A stretch of DNA of 64,000 nucleotides from Parapedobacter deserti (GCF_042646065.1 NZ_JBHRTA010000016.1:186001-250000), one strand, 5' to 3'. Shown: positions 25,276 to 33,896, counted from the stretch's first letter. Notes: generated by a model not told the origin, from the letters alone. Program-made: numbers and translations.

Positions 25276-26496
25276 TCATGATAGCCTCACCGTTTGCTTT
25301 ACGCTAAGACGCGACGACACCGATGAGATCAGTGCGGAAACGAGGAAAACAGTAAAGAAGACCAGCAGGAAGTCGCTGTACCGAATATCCACCGGGTACA
25401 CATCGGTAACAAAATTCTCTCCCTCGGCAAAGCGAATCCAGCCGAAGACCTGCTGGGATAGGCAGAACAACAGGCCCAAAACCAATCCAGCAAGGCACCC
25501 GATAAGTGAAATCAATAACCCCTCATAAAAGAAAATGCGGCGTATAAGCCGATTATCTGCACCTAACCCCATAAGCACGGATATATCTTTCTTTTTATCG
25601 ATGACCAGCATGGTCAATGACCCTACGATATTGAAAATGGCAATGAAGCCCATTAAAGCAATGATAAGGAATACAGCCCATTTTTCCGTGCGCACAATTT
25701 TATACAACGTCGGGTTTTGCTGTTCCCGGTTTTTGACGACATAGGATGCGCCCAGAAGCGAGGTTAGCTCCTGTTGCACAGCGTCAACATCCCGGTGGCG
25801 CATCAGGTTAAGCTCAATGGCGGACACCTGTTCGAATTCGCCAAGCACATCCCGCGCGAACTCCATCGGTACGATGAGCAGATCATCAAATTCTGGCTGG
25901 TATTCAAGGATTCCGGCGGGTCTGATGGTGCGCATCGTAAATTCCGCTGCCGGATTTATACTGCGCTTTACGCCTTTTCGAGGTGAGAAAACCTCGATTG
26001 AACGGGACTCGTCGTGCATAGATACGCCTAACGTGCCCTGCACCCGGGCACCCATGATCGCAAAATGCTCATCACCCCGAGTCAGCATGAATCGGCCGTC
26101 CTGCAATAGCGTATCCATCGATTGTTGTGATGATTTGCCGGTGGTTATTCCCTTTATGGACGCAATGTACTGCGCTTCGCCGTACCGGAGTAATACCCGC
26201 TCCTGCAACACCTCTTGGTACTCCGCGATGGCGGGGTGCTGTTGAAGGATATCGGAGGTTTCAGCGTTCAGGACAAAACTTTTGCCTTTTGCGGATTCTA
26301 TGCGGAGCTCCGGGGTGAATGCGCTATACATGGAGAAGATCAGCTTCTCCAGCCCGTTATAGAAAGACAGTATCACGATGAGCGATGCGCTGCTTACCAA
26401 TACCCCAAGCACACTGATACCAGAGATGATGTTGATGGCATTGACCGTTTTCTTTGAAAACAGGTAGCGTTTGGCGAAATACAGCGCGGTGTTCAT
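25276..26496 (-). CDS. FtsX-like ABC transporter permease (LolC/LolE type)
   Basis: The 406-residue protein has the four-helix FtsX/MacB layout: one helix near residues 20-45 (INIISGISVLGVLVSSASLI), a long periplasmic domain, then three C-terminal helices. It resembles LolC/E, which extract lipoproteins from the inner membrane for transport to the outer membrane. No LolD ATPase is adjacent, so the partner must be elsewhere. It follows the metallo-hydrolase gene by three bases. Confidence 0.88.
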   Translation of the reverse strand: MNTALYFAKRYLFSKKTVNAINIISGISVLGVLVSSASLIVILSFYNGLEKLIFSMYSAFTPELRIESAKGKSFVLNAETSDILQQHPAIAEYQEVLQERVLLRYGEAQYIASIKGITTGKSSQQSMDTLLQDGRFMLTRGDEHFAIMGARVQGTLGVSMHDESRSIEVFSPRKGVKRSINPAAEFTMRTIRPAGILEYQPEFDDLLIVPMEFARDVLGEFEQVSAIELNLMRHRDVDAVQQELTSLLGASYVVKNREQQNPTLYKIVRTEKWAVFLIIALMGFIAIFNIVGSLTMLVIDKKKDISVLMGLGADNRLIRRIFFYEGLLISLIGCLAGLVLGLLFCLSQQVFGWIRFAEGENFVTDVYPVDIRYSDFLLVFFTVFLVSALISSVSSRLSVKQTVRLS

Positions 26497-26499
26497 GTA

Positions 26500-27141
26500 T
26501 TATCCCTTCACAAATGGGTTTGTCTTTTTTTCGTAACCGATAGTGGTTTCCGGGCCGTGCCCCGGATAAACCACAGTGTTGTCCGGAAGAGTATAGAGCT
26601 GGCTGGTAATACTATCCAGCAATTGCTGATGATTTCCTCCGGGCAGGTCCGTGCGGCCGATGCTGTTTCTGAACAGCACGTCGCCTCCGATCAGAAAACT
26701 ATCCGTTGGACTATAAAAGCAGAGATGGGCGGGAGAATGTCCAGGGGCAAAAATAAGTGTCAGTTTGCTTTCCCCGAAAGAGACGGTACCCTGTTCAGGG
26801 AGGAAGTGCTCGGCAATCGGCGACACCTCGTAGCGAATGCCCATCTGGGGGGCGTAATTTTGCACCTCTACGAGCAAGGTAAGCTCGCCCTCATGGAACT
26901 GCGGGAGCAACCCGAACGTTTCGTAGCTATATCGGTTGCCCAGCACATGGTCGACATGGCAGTGTGTATTGAGCAGCAACTCGGGCTTAAGGCCTTCTGC
27001 GTCAATGAACCCTTTTACCTGCGCTTCTTCATGCGGGCCGTACATCCCAGGATCAATAATGGCGGCGCTGCCTGTATCATCATACAATACATAAGTGTTT
27101 TCCTGATACGGGTTGCAGACAAACGATTTGACGTGGATCAT
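26500..27141 (-). CDS. Metallo-beta-lactamase-fold hydrolase (glyoxalase II-like)
   Basis: The 213-residue protein contains the complete zinc-binding signature THCHVDH (residues 59-65: His60, His62, Asp64, His65), a third-site GHSPAHLCFY, the bridging Asp in IGGDVLF, and a final GHGPET. This set fits the YcbL/glyoxalase II branch that hydrolyses thioesters such as S-lactoylglutathione or bacillithiol adducts. The physiological thiol is unknown. A TACCTTTG box starts five bases before the ATG. Confidence 0.9.
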   Translation of the reverse strand: MIHVKSFVCNPYQENTYVLYDDTGSAAIIDPGMYGPHEEAQVKGFIDAEGLKPELLLNTHCHVDHVLGNRYSYETFGLLPQFHEGELTLLVEVQNYAPQMGIRYEVSPIAEHFLPEQGTVSFGESKLTLIFAPGHSPAHLCFYSPTDSFLIGGDVLFRNSIGRTDLPGGNHQQLLDSITSQLYTLPDNTVVYPGHGPETTIGYEKKTNPFVKG

Positions 27142-27146
27142 AACTA

Positions 27147-27154
27147 CAAAGGTA
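27147..27154 (-). promoter_or_regulatory. Promoter -7 box of the metallo-hydrolase/permease pair
   Basis: The minus strand reads TACCTTTG, five bases upstream of the ATG at 27141, in the 42-bp gap after gldD. The two downstream genes may therefore be expressed apart from comA-aroE-gldD. Confidence 0.5.
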
Positions 27155-27183
27155 GTGTTTTTTCAGACCTTTTATGGAAGCTG

Positions 27184-27768
27184 TCACTTCCAACGCAGGG
27201 TGTGGATAAGTGTATCGATATCCGCTTTTAGGAAATCCAATACAGGTTGGATTGAATCAAGCCGCGGTTTTTCATGGAAGTACAGGGCTCCGCGTAGGTA
27301 ATGCTTAGTGCTGTCGGTTACAAAAAACTGAATACCAGATGCAGCATTTCCTTTGATTTCATATTTCAATCCGTACACGTGCTGATCTGGATGGTGAATG
27401 CGCGTTTGGTCGATGGCTGTGGCTCGGATCGTATGGTTGAAGGCAAAGGTCCGTGCGTCTTCCACCAAACGGTTGAAGTTGTCCTCGCCCTGAACTTGCA
27501 TATAACTCAGGTGGATACGGGCATTGAACTCGGGAAATACCACATCGACCCAACACGGTTGGGAATCTGCTGTGCGGTCGGGACGCATCTCGGCGTAAAC
27601 CGGGATTGCGAACGTAAATGGGCATTCCGAAGAATAGGCGTAGTAAGCCTTTTCAGGGAAAGCGATGCGGTGGTAGCCCCGGGGCTTTGGTGAGTAATGC
27701 GGTGTGCAGGCACATGCGATAATTGCGGCCAGACCAACGAAGGAACCCAGGTTGAGCAATCTTGGCAT
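27184..27768 (-). CDS. gldD: GldD-like lipoprotein
   Basis: GldD is a lipoprotein needed for gliding in Flavobacterium, but its gene also occurs in non-motile Bacteroidota. The 194-residue product has a lipobox-like segment near IIACACTP (Cys18/20), then PKPRGYHRIAFPEKAY and CPFTFAIPVYAEM, which are family hallmarks, and a later CWVDVVFPEFNARIHLSY. The ATG at 27768 overlaps the aroE stop as TGATG, so the two are coupled. An in-frame start eight codons upstream inside aroE is less likely. Confidence 0.9.
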   Translation of the reverse strand: MPRLLNLGSFVGLAAIIACACTPHYSPKPRGYHRIAFPEKAYYAYSSECPFTFAIPVYAEMRPDRTADSQPCWVDVVFPEFNARIHLSYMQVQGEDNFNRLVEDARTFAFNHTIRATAIDQTRIHHPDQHVYGLKYEIKGNAASGIQFFVTDSTKHYLRGALYFHEKPRLDSIQPVLDFLKADIDTLIHTLRWK

Positions 27769-28514
27769 CAGTTTCCGTTCCAGATTTCCCAATTCCGCTC
27801 AGCTTGCAGCTCCAGCATTTCCAAACCGTTTTTCACCGTGGCACTGCGCGCCAGGCCCTGCCTAAGGAAAGCTGTTTCGGCGGGGTTATATACCAGGTCA
27901 TAAAGCAGGTGCTCGCTGCCAATATGCTGGTACGGGATATCGGGACAGCCTTCTACGGCGGGGTAAGTACCCAAAGGTGTTGTATTGACAATGAGCGTAT
28001 GGCTGGCCATAATGGTATCGTCCAGCTGGTCATAGCCGTACTGCCCATCCGTTGGCGTTCGTGAAACGGTGGTGTAGGAAATGTCCAGCTCGGCAAGCGC
28101 GAACGTGACAGCTTTGGCTGCGCCGCCATTACCCAGCACCAGCGCCTTACGATGGTATGGCCGGAGCAAGGGTTTGAGTGACTCAGTAAAGCCATACACG
28201 TCTGTATTGTAGCCAGTAAGCATCGGATTTCCCTGACGCGGCCGCTCAATCCGGATGCAGTTTACAGCAGCGATAGCCTTGGCTTCAGGCGAAAGGTGAT
28301 TTAAATAATCCATTACGGCGATCTTATACGGGATGGTCACATTAACCCCCATAAGCAGTGGATCTCTTTCCACCAGTCGCGGAAACTCCCTAATCGTAGA
28401 AATAGGGTAGAGCTCGTACTGGACATCAGTAATCTGCTGCTGCGCAATTTTGGTATCATAATAGCGCTTCGAAAAGGAATGCGTAAGCGGAAACCCGATC
28501 AGCCCAAATTTCAT
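27768..28514 (-). CDS. aroE: Shikimate dehydrogenase
   Basis: AroE reduces 3-dehydroshikimate to shikimate with NADPH in aromatic amino acid synthesis. The 248-residue product has the substrate-site segments FPLTHSFSKRYY (N-terminus) and GVNVTIPYK with its catalytic Lys, plus the Rossmann motif LGNGGAAKAV and the strand VVNTTPLGTYP. Two possible ATG starts lie next to each other (MMKFG or MKFG). It follows comA by 21 bp and overlaps gldD by one base. Confidence 0.96.
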   Translation of the reverse strand: MKFGLIGFPLTHSFSKRYYDTKIAQQQITDVQYELYPISTIREFPRLVERDPLLMGVNVTIPYKIAVMDYLNHLSPEAKAIAAVNCIRIERPRQGNPMLTGYNTDVYGFTESLKPLLRPYHRKALVLGNGGAAKAVTFALAELDISYTTVSRTPTDGQYGYDQLDDTIMASHTLIVNTTPLGTYPAVEGCPDIPYQHIGSEHLLYDLVYNPAETAFLRQGLARSATVKNGLEMLELQAERNWEIWNGN

Positions 28515-28535
28515 CATGTCCAATATATATCAGTG

Positions 28536-29291
28536 TCAGATAAAGCTATGGAATGTGTCGCCCCGCAATCCCAACCGTGTGGTTTCAAGGGCCATAATTT
28601 CATTCGGATTGATGTTACCTAGGTTGACATTGGTGCCGATGAGATGGATGAAATACACTTGCTGCGATTTGAGCGGAGCTTCCCAGATGATTTTCTCGCT
28701 TGGAATCTCGTTGAGGATTTCATCGACTAGTCCCTGTCTTACCTCACCAGATTCGCGGTACAGCCCTACATTGCCGCTCTCTCTTGATTCGGCGATCAGC
28801 CGCCAAGTGCCAGATTCGAGTTCTGCTTTCATCAGCGAGATCCACTTATACGGGGCCATGATTTTGGTATTGTCCTTAGAACCGACTTCAGAAATGACCG
28901 TAGCATACTGCGCCACCTTGGCGATGTACTTGCATTTTTCTTCGTGAGGAAGTGCAATAGACCCATCGGATACCTCCGCATATTCCAAACGGTAGCGTTC
29001 AAGTAATCGAAGGAAGTCGTCGAATTGATTGCGGACGACAAAAGCTTCGAACAGGGTGCCGCCGAAATAGGGATGTATACCGGCATCGCGGTACACGGCG
29101 AGCTTTTCGTCTAACCGCGGGGTAATATAAGCGGTAGTCCAGCCCAATTTCACAAAGTCAGTATATGGTGCACCTACTGCCATGAAATCTTCAGCCTGGC
29201 GTACGCTCAGTCCTTTATCCATAACCATGGTCATTCCGCTAATCCTTGGTTTTTGCGTTCTCTCGGGAATATTATTCAGTTGAAAGTTCAT
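28536..29291 (-). CDS. comA: Phosphosulfolactate synthase (ComA family)
   Basis: ComA adds sulfite to phosphoenolpyruvate to give phosphosulfolactate, the first step of coenzyme M synthesis in methanogens and of sulfolactate in some Bacillus spores. The 251-residue TIM-barrel protein has KPRISGMTMVMDKG, the core FVKLGWTTAYI, HPYFGGTLFE, EVSDGSIALPHEEK and SEVGSKD, which match the family. Members in Bacteroidota have no confirmed product; a link to sulfonated metabolites is an inference. It is first in the run comA-aroE-gldD. Confidence 0.88.
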   Translation of the reverse strand: MNFQLNNIPERTQKPRISGMTMVMDKGLSVRQAEDFMAVGAPYTDFVKLGWTTAYITPRLDEKLAVYRDAGIHPYFGGTLFEAFVVRNQFDDFLRLLERYRLEYAEVSDGSIALPHEEKCKYIAKVAQYATVISEVGSKDNTKIMAPYKWISLMKAELESGTWRLIAESRESGNVGLYRESGEVRQGLVDEILNEIPSEKIIWEAPLKSQQVYFIHLIGTNVNLGNINPNEIMALETTRLGLRGDTFHSFI

Positions 29292-29497
29292 TAGAAGTTA
29301 ATTTGTTCTTAAGGGTCTATGGAACCTGCATTTTCATCGCCTTTTGTGCCAGGCGCCGCAAGGCAGGTTTCATGTATGTAAAATTGTTTACGGCTAAGAT
29401 GGAATAATAGGGGCAAATAGTGAACAAAATCTGAAAAATTCCTGGAATCGCTGGTGCAATAACGGGGCAACATAGGCAGTATATCAAACCTTCAAAG

Positions 29498-30901
29498 CTA
29501 AGGCATATACTTCCTGATTACTTCGGCAATGGCTTTATTGTCTCTTAACTGCGGGAGGTATTCAAACAACACCGTATGTTTCCGTGGATCAGCAGCCAGG
29601 CCCAGCTCTAAGTAATTCAGTGCCTCATTATATCTGCCGGAGGCGATGAGGTAAGCGACCATGCGATAATACAGCTCTGCTCCGTCGGGGTTGTTCTTGA
29701 TCGCTTCGGCAATAGTTTCGACGGCCCTGTCTAACTTATTGCGTTCGTAAAGGATGGAGGAGTAGTCCAGCCACGCCTCAAGATCTATCGGGTTGAGCTC
29801 TACGACTTTTTCATAGGCCTGCTCGGCTTCGTCCAACTGTTTCAACTTGTACCTCGCGTCCGCGATCGCAAACCAATAGTCAGGATTTTCCGGCTCGATA
29901 TCAAGTGCTTTTTTATAAAAGTGCAACGACTCGAAGTACCGGTCCTCGTAGTCTAGCGTTACCCCGATTCCGAACCAAGCATCGGCCAGGTTAGTATCGA
30001 TCTTTACGGCCTTTTTATAATAGGATCTTGCTTCATCCATCTGCTCCAGCTTTTCATAGCACTCACCGATGGCACAATAAGTTTCCGCTCCCGGCGGCTC
30101 GTATTCGAAGGTTTGTTTATAGACGGCGATGGCTTCACTGTATTTATCCAGATTTACCAATGCATTTCCTTTGTTGAAATATGCCGAGGCAAAATTCTCC
30201 TTGATAAGGATCGCGTAGTCGTATGCATCAATCGCTTCTTCATACCGGCTTAATTTATGATAGGCGTTTCCCAGGTTGTACCACCCAGCGTAGGAGTACG
30301 GATCGTTATCGATATACTGCTTATAAAACGTAATGCTTTCTTCCTGCTTTTCCAGCACATCGTAACAGAACGCCAACTCATACAGCGCATCCTGGTTTTC
30401 CATATTCAGTTCCAAGCTCCGCTTGAAATGCTGAATAGCTTTTTCGTAATCGCCTTTGTTTTGATGCAAAAGAGCGATTTGTAAATAAATGTCGTCGGGA
30501 TTTTCGGCGAGTTCCAATGCCTTGTTTAAGCTACTGAACGCCTCATCATAGCGTTCCAAATTGCCGAGGATACCGCCTTTTATGAGATAAATATCACCGT
30601 CTGACGGCTCTAGGGTTTCTGCCCTGTTCAGGGAGTCGAGAGCCCGAGAAAATTGGTTGGTCACAGCAAACAACTGGGCCTGCTTAAGGAAAAAAACGGC
30701 GGCAAATGGATGTTGGCTCACCGCGTATTCGACTACTTGCAAAGCCTTAATGGGATCATTTTTGTCCATATAGTAGTCAATAATCCCTTCAAATGCCTGT
30801 GTATCAAAAAAATATTGATCCTTATTGCGAATCATTTCCTCGTAACGTGCTACCGAAAACTTAGGATCTTCGGCAGGCCCATATTCGAAATCGTCTTCCA
30901 T
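29498..30901 (-). CDS. TPR repeat protein
   Basis: The 467-residue soluble protein is made almost entirely of about eleven 34-residue tetratricopeptide repeats. Many are near-consensus, such as YSYAGWYNLGNAYHKLSRY, ASAYFNKGNALVNLDKY and PDYWFAIADARYKLKQL. It starts with an acidic N-terminus (MEDDFEYGPAEDP) and lacks a signal peptide or membrane helix, so it is probably a cytosolic scaffold. No partner is evident, and the specific function is unknown. The 206-bp gap before comA shows no gene. Upstream is a 365-bp gap. Confidence 0.85.
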   Translation of the reverse strand: MEDDFEYGPAEDPKFSVARYEEMIRNKDQYFFDTQAFEGIIDYYMDKNDPIKALQVVEYAVSQHPFAAVFFLKQAQLFAVTNQFSRALDSLNRAETLEPSDGDIYLIKGGILGNLERYDEAFSSLNKALELAENPDDIYLQIALLHQNKGDYEKAIQHFKRSLELNMENQDALYELAFCYDVLEKQEESITFYKQYIDNDPYSYAGWYNLGNAYHKLSRYEEAIDAYDYAILIKENFASAYFNKGNALVNLDKYSEAIAVYKQTFEYEPPGAETYCAIGECYEKLEQMDEARSYYKKAVKIDTNLADAWFGIGVTLDYEDRYFESLHFYKKALDIEPENPDYWFAIADARYKLKQLDEAEQAYEKVVELNPIDLEAWLDYSSILYERNKLDRAVETIAEAIKNNPDGAELYYRMVAYLIASGRYNEALNYLELGLAADPRKHTVLFEYLPQLRDNKAIAEVIRKYMP

Positions 30902-31025
30902 CTATACTCCTAATTTTAAGAACTAACACTTAGGCTTCCCTCATCACGTCCAGCTACCGTTTGATGATAACAAAATAGGGTTTGTTGAGCGATATTGTTA
31001 ACACAAGTTTTCAACAATTTGACAG
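30902..31025. other. First part of the 365-bp gap between the TPR gene and the aldehyde dehydrogenase
   Basis: I see nothing recognisable in 30902-31025. The rest of the gap (to 31266) holds a possible 34-codon minus-strand gene with its own -7 box, the dehydrogenase promoter, and a short upstream frame, each listed separately. Confidence 0.5.
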
Positions 31026-31130
31026 TTATGCCCGAAAAGCATAGAAACTCAACCAGTTAATATTCCGAAGCTTGTAGATAATACGGTCGAGTTTAAGCAC
31101 CTTCAATCTCTTCTTTTGCTCATTTCCCAC
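31026..31130 (-). CDS. Possible 34-residue basic small protein
   Basis: A GTG-started frame encodes a Lys/Arg-rich peptide with EQKKRLKVLKLDRIIYKL and the end WLSFYAFRA. It matches nothing I know. Support is a TATCTTTG box 24 bases upstream in the right orientation. It may instead be the leader of the TPR gene mRNA, 125 bases further on. The start codon is a guess. Confidence 0.25.
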   Translation of the reverse strand: MGNEQKKRLKVLKLDRIIYKLRNINWLSFYAFRA

Positions 31131-31153
31131 TATGCCTGTGTTAAATAGTGCTA

Positions 31154-31161
31154 CAAAGATA
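31154..31161 (-). promoter_or_regulatory. Minus-strand -7 box in the TPR/dehydrogenase gap
   Basis: The minus strand reads TATCTTTG. It could serve the 34-codon frame or, with a leader of about 245 bases, the TPR gene. It sits back to back with the plus-strand box at 31183. Confidence 0.45.
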
Positions 31162-31182
31162 CGCAATCCTAATCGAAAAATG

Positions 31183-31190
31183 TACCTTTG
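31183..31190 (+). promoter_or_regulatory. Aldehyde dehydrogenase promoter -7 box
   Basis: TACCTTTG matches TAnnTTTG; the likely transcript starts at or next to an ATG at 31196 that opens a 22-codon frame before the dehydrogenase gene. Confidence 0.5.
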
Positions 31191-31195
31191 AAGAC

Positions 31196-31264
31196 ATGGT
31201 TGTTGCGTGGGGCACAGGCACGGGAGACCGGAGTCGGAAAGCCATAGCATCTCAAGACCTGTAA
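31196..31264 (+). other. Possible 22-codon leader frame before the aldehyde dehydrogenase
   Basis: An ATG five bases after the -7 box opens a frame that ends with TAA at 31262-31264, two bases before the dehydrogenase ATG at 31267. The peptide includes GTGTGDRSRKAIASQDL and has no run of one amino acid that would suggest classical attenuation. If translated it would couple to the dehydrogenase gene. Confidence 0.3.
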
Positions 31265-31266
31265 AA

Positions 31267-32823
31267 ATGGAAAAAATGACGAGTGCAATCGATATTTCTG
31301 CTGTTTTCGAGCGGATGGCAATCAAACCAATTAATCCAGCATGGAGCACGGGCCGCATTGAAGGGGATGCGGCAGGAGAGGTAGCAATAACAAGCTTTTC
31401 TCCTGTTGATGGGCAAGAGATCGCGGCCGTTGCTGCGTTGGATGAAGGAGCATATGATGAGGTGATTACCCAGGCGCAAGCAGCCTTTCTGCAGTGGCGA
31501 AATGTTCCGGCGCCCGAACGAGGCGAAATGGTAAGGCAGTTTGGTGAAGAACTGCGCAGGCACAAACAGGATTTGGGTGCGTTGGTGTCCTATGAAATGG
31601 GGAAAAGCCTGCAAGAAGGGTTTGGCGAGGTACAAGAGATGATTGACATCTGTGATTTTGCCACGGGTTTAAGCCGTCAGCTCTACGGATTCACTATGCA
31701 ATCCGAGCGACCTGGCCATCGTATGTACGAACAGTGGCATCCGCTGGGTGTCGTAGGAATCATCTCCGCGTTTAATTTCCCGGTAGCGGTGTGGAGCTGG
31801 AATGCGGCAATCGCATGGGTCTGCGGCAACGTGTGTGTTTGGAAACCGTCGGAGAAAACGCCGCTTGTCGCTGTGGCCTGCCAACGCATCCTCGCCCGCG
31901 TGCTTGCCAGAAACGGTCTTCCCGAAGGGATATCCTGTTTGGTGCAGGGCGGGCAGCCACTTGGCGAGCGGTTAGCGGGTGACCACCGGGTTGCGCTGAT
32001 ATCCGCCACCGGATCGACGCGCATGGGCAAATCAGTCGCAGCTACCGTAGCCGCCCGACTGGGTAAGAGCATTTTGGAGCTGGGTGGCAATAATGCCATC
32101 ATTATCACGAAGTACGCTGACCTGGATGTTGCTTTGCCGGCAGCGGTGTTCGGTGCCGTCGGAACTGCTGGCCAGCGCTGTACTTCTACGAGGCGGCTGA
32201 TTATCCACGAAGATATCTATGAGGCCTTCAAAGAACGGCTGGTCAAAGCCTATAGGCAATTGCGTATCGGCAACCCGTTGGATGAAAGCAACCATGTGGG
32301 ACCGTTGATTGATAAAGACGCCGTAGCTAACTATATGGGGGCCATAGCGCGCTGTAAGGCTGAGGGGGGGCGCTTTATCATCGAGGGAGAGGTGCTGAGC
32401 GGGCAGGCGTACGGATCGGGATGCTATGTGCGGCCCTGTATTGCCGAGGTATCGGCAGACTATGCCATTGTGAAAACGGAAACCTTCGCACCGATTTTAT
32501 ACGTGATGAAATACCGCACAATGGATGAAGCTATTCATATTCAGAACAGTGTACCTCAGGGGCTTTCTTCGGCAATCATGACGTTAAACATTCGCGAGGC
32601 TGAGCAGTTTCTGTCTGCTGCTGGCTCCGACTGCGGCATAGCCAATGTAAACATTGGGACCTCAGGCGCTGAAATCGGTGGGGCTTTCGGCGGTGAAAAG
32701 GAAACAGGAGGAGGCCGTGAATCCGGTTCGGATGCATGGAAAGCATATATGAGGAGGCAAACCAATACCATTAATTACTCGGATAAACTACCGTTGGCGC
32801 AGGGGATCAAGTTTGATTTGTAG
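31267..32823 (+). CDS. Aldehyde dehydrogenase, ALDH7/antiquitin type
   Basis: The 518-residue NAD(P)-dependent dehydrogenase has catalytic Cys305 in AGQRCTSTRR and Glu271 in ELGGNN. The cofactor segment ISATGSTRMGK and the end GGEKETGGGRESGSDAWK match ALDH7, which oxidises alpha-aminoadipic semialdehyde (lysine catabolism) in animals and some bacteria. Lysine catabolism is therefore the first guess, but kduI-kduD downstream could point to another aldehyde. The ATG at 31267 was chosen over an in-frame GTG at 31207, because the latter lies within the presumed leader and adds no conserved sequence. Confidence 0.88.
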   Translation: MEKMTSAIDISAVFERMAIKPINPAWSTGRIEGDAAGEVAITSFSPVDGQEIAAVAALDEGAYDEVITQAQAAFLQWRNVPAPERGEMVRQFGEELRRHKQDLGALVSYEMGKSLQEGFGEVQEMIDICDFATGLSRQLYGFTMQSERPGHRMYEQWHPLGVVGIISAFNFPVAVWSWNAAIAWVCGNVCVWKPSEKTPLVAVACQRILARVLARNGLPEGISCLVQGGQPLGERLAGDHRVALISATGSTRMGKSVAATVAARLGKSILELGGNNAIIITKYADLDVALPAAVFGAVGTAGQRCTSTRRLIIHEDIYEAFKERLVKAYRQLRIGNPLDESNHVGPLIDKDAVANYMGAIARCKAEGGRFIIEGEVLSGQAYGSGCYVRPCIAEVSADYAIVKTETFAPILYVMKYRTMDEAIHIQNSVPQGLSSAIMTLNIREAEQFLSAAGSDCGIANVNIGTSGAEIGGAFGGEKETGGGRESGSDAWKAYMRRQTNTINYSDKLPLAQGIKFDL

Positions 32824-32944
32824 CACCGGGTTCCCCGGCATATAGTGGCTACGTGTATTGTGTCCGGCTACGATCGGAATACCCAGTTTGACTCATAATT
32901 CCCATAACGCTTACACGTATAGCCAGAATGTGAAGAATGGCGAC

Positions 32945-32960
32945 GCGTAAACGTTTGCAT
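32945..32960. promoter_or_regulatory. Possible LacI-family operator in the kduI promoter
   Basis: GCGTAAACGTTTGCAT has the CG-centred core AAACGTTT seen in many LacI/GalR operators. It overlaps the -33 TTG at 32955-32957, so a bound repressor would block the promoter. A LacI-family gene exists at 17950 but is 15 kb away and its target is unknown. Confidence 0.35.
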
Positions 32961-32985
32961 TGCTGAGAAAATGTTTCTAACTTTA
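32955..32985 (+). promoter_or_regulatory. kduI promoter, TTG-N20-TAACTTTA
   Basis: TTG (32955-32957) and TAACTTTA (32978-32985) are 20 bases apart. The last base deviates from TAnnTTTG. The leader to the kduI ATG would be about 60 bases. Confidence 0.5.
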
Positions 32986-33053
32986 GGGCTTTTCCAATTG
33001 TGTTGGATGATGAAACCGAAAAAGCAATTATTGGCAATCAAATAGAGCGAACA

Positions 33054-33896
33054 ATGAGTGTACATTACGAATCCCGTTATGCCATCGGGCCGCGGGAAGC
33101 CAAAGCGCTAGATACTGGGGCACTGCGCGAACAGTTTTTAATAGCAGCTATTTTTACGAACGACGAGATCCGGGTTGTCTATACGCATTATGACCGCTAT
33201 ATTGCTGGTGGGTCCAAGCCCGTATCTAAAGCGTTGACATTGGAAACCATCGATCCGCTGAAAGCGGATTATTTCCTTGAACGGCGAGAACTGGGCATCA
33301 TCAATGTGGGCGGCGCAGGAAAGGTGACTGTGGACGGCCAGGTGTATGAGCTGGGTTTTAAAGAGGCGCTGTATGTAGGTAAGGGCAATAAAGAGGTTTC
33401 CTTTTCGAGTGATGACCCCGCCGTTCCGGCCAAGTTTTACTTTAATTCCGCTCCTGCACACCATGCTTATCCAACGAAAAAGGTGACTAAGGCCGAGGCC
33501 GAAATCGTAGAACTGGGTAGCCCGGAAACGGCAAACCACCGAGTAATCAACAAGCTGCTGGTGAATAGCGTCGTCGAAACGTGCCAATTGCAGATGGGCA
33601 TGACCGAACTTAAGAAGGGCAGCGTGTGGAACACCATGCCCGCCCACACGCACGACAGGCGTATGGAAGTTTACTTCTACTTTGAAGTGCCGGAGGGGCA
33701 GGCGGCGTGCCATTTTTTGGGACAGCCGGATGAAACCCGCCATATTTGGATGCACAACGAACAGGCCGTAATTTCCCCGCCATGGTCTATCCATGCGGGC
33801 GCCGGAACAAGCAACTATACGTTTATATGGGGTATGGCTGGCGAAAACCTGGATTACGATGACATGGATAAACGTACAATTACTGAACTAAGATGA
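33054..33896 (+). CDS. kduI: 4-deoxy-L-threo-5-hexosulose-uronate ketol-isomerase
   Basis: KduI isomerises 5-keto-4-deoxyuronate, the product of pectate or glycosaminoglycan lyases, to 3-deoxy-D-glycero-2,5-hexodiulosonate. The 280-residue cupin has the metal-binding block TMPAHTHDRRMEVYFYFE with its two His and Glu, and a later PPWSIHAGAG with another His. The ATG at 33054 gives the family start MSVHYESRYAIGPREAK; upstream in-frame codons are rejected. It is followed by kduD 21 bp later. Confidence 0.96.
   Translation: MSVHYESRYAIGPREAKALDTGALREQFLIAAIFTNDEIRVVYTHYDRYIAGGSKPVSKALTLETIDPLKADYFLERRELGIINVGGAGKVTVDGQVYELGFKEALYVGKGNKEVSFSSDDPAVPAKFYFNSAPAHHAYPTKKVTKAEAEIVELGSPETANHRVINKLLVNSVVETCQLQMGMTELKKGSVWNTMPAHTHDRRMEVYFYFEVPEGQAACHFLGQPDETRHIWMHNEQAVISPPWSIHAGAGTSNYTFIWGMAGENLDYDDMDKRTITELR

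Noticed and set aside
27201..27209. Perfect DnaA-box sequence TGTGGATAA
   Set aside because: Single copy inside the gldD coding sequence; shows such 9-mers occur by chance and weakens origin claims based on single boxes.
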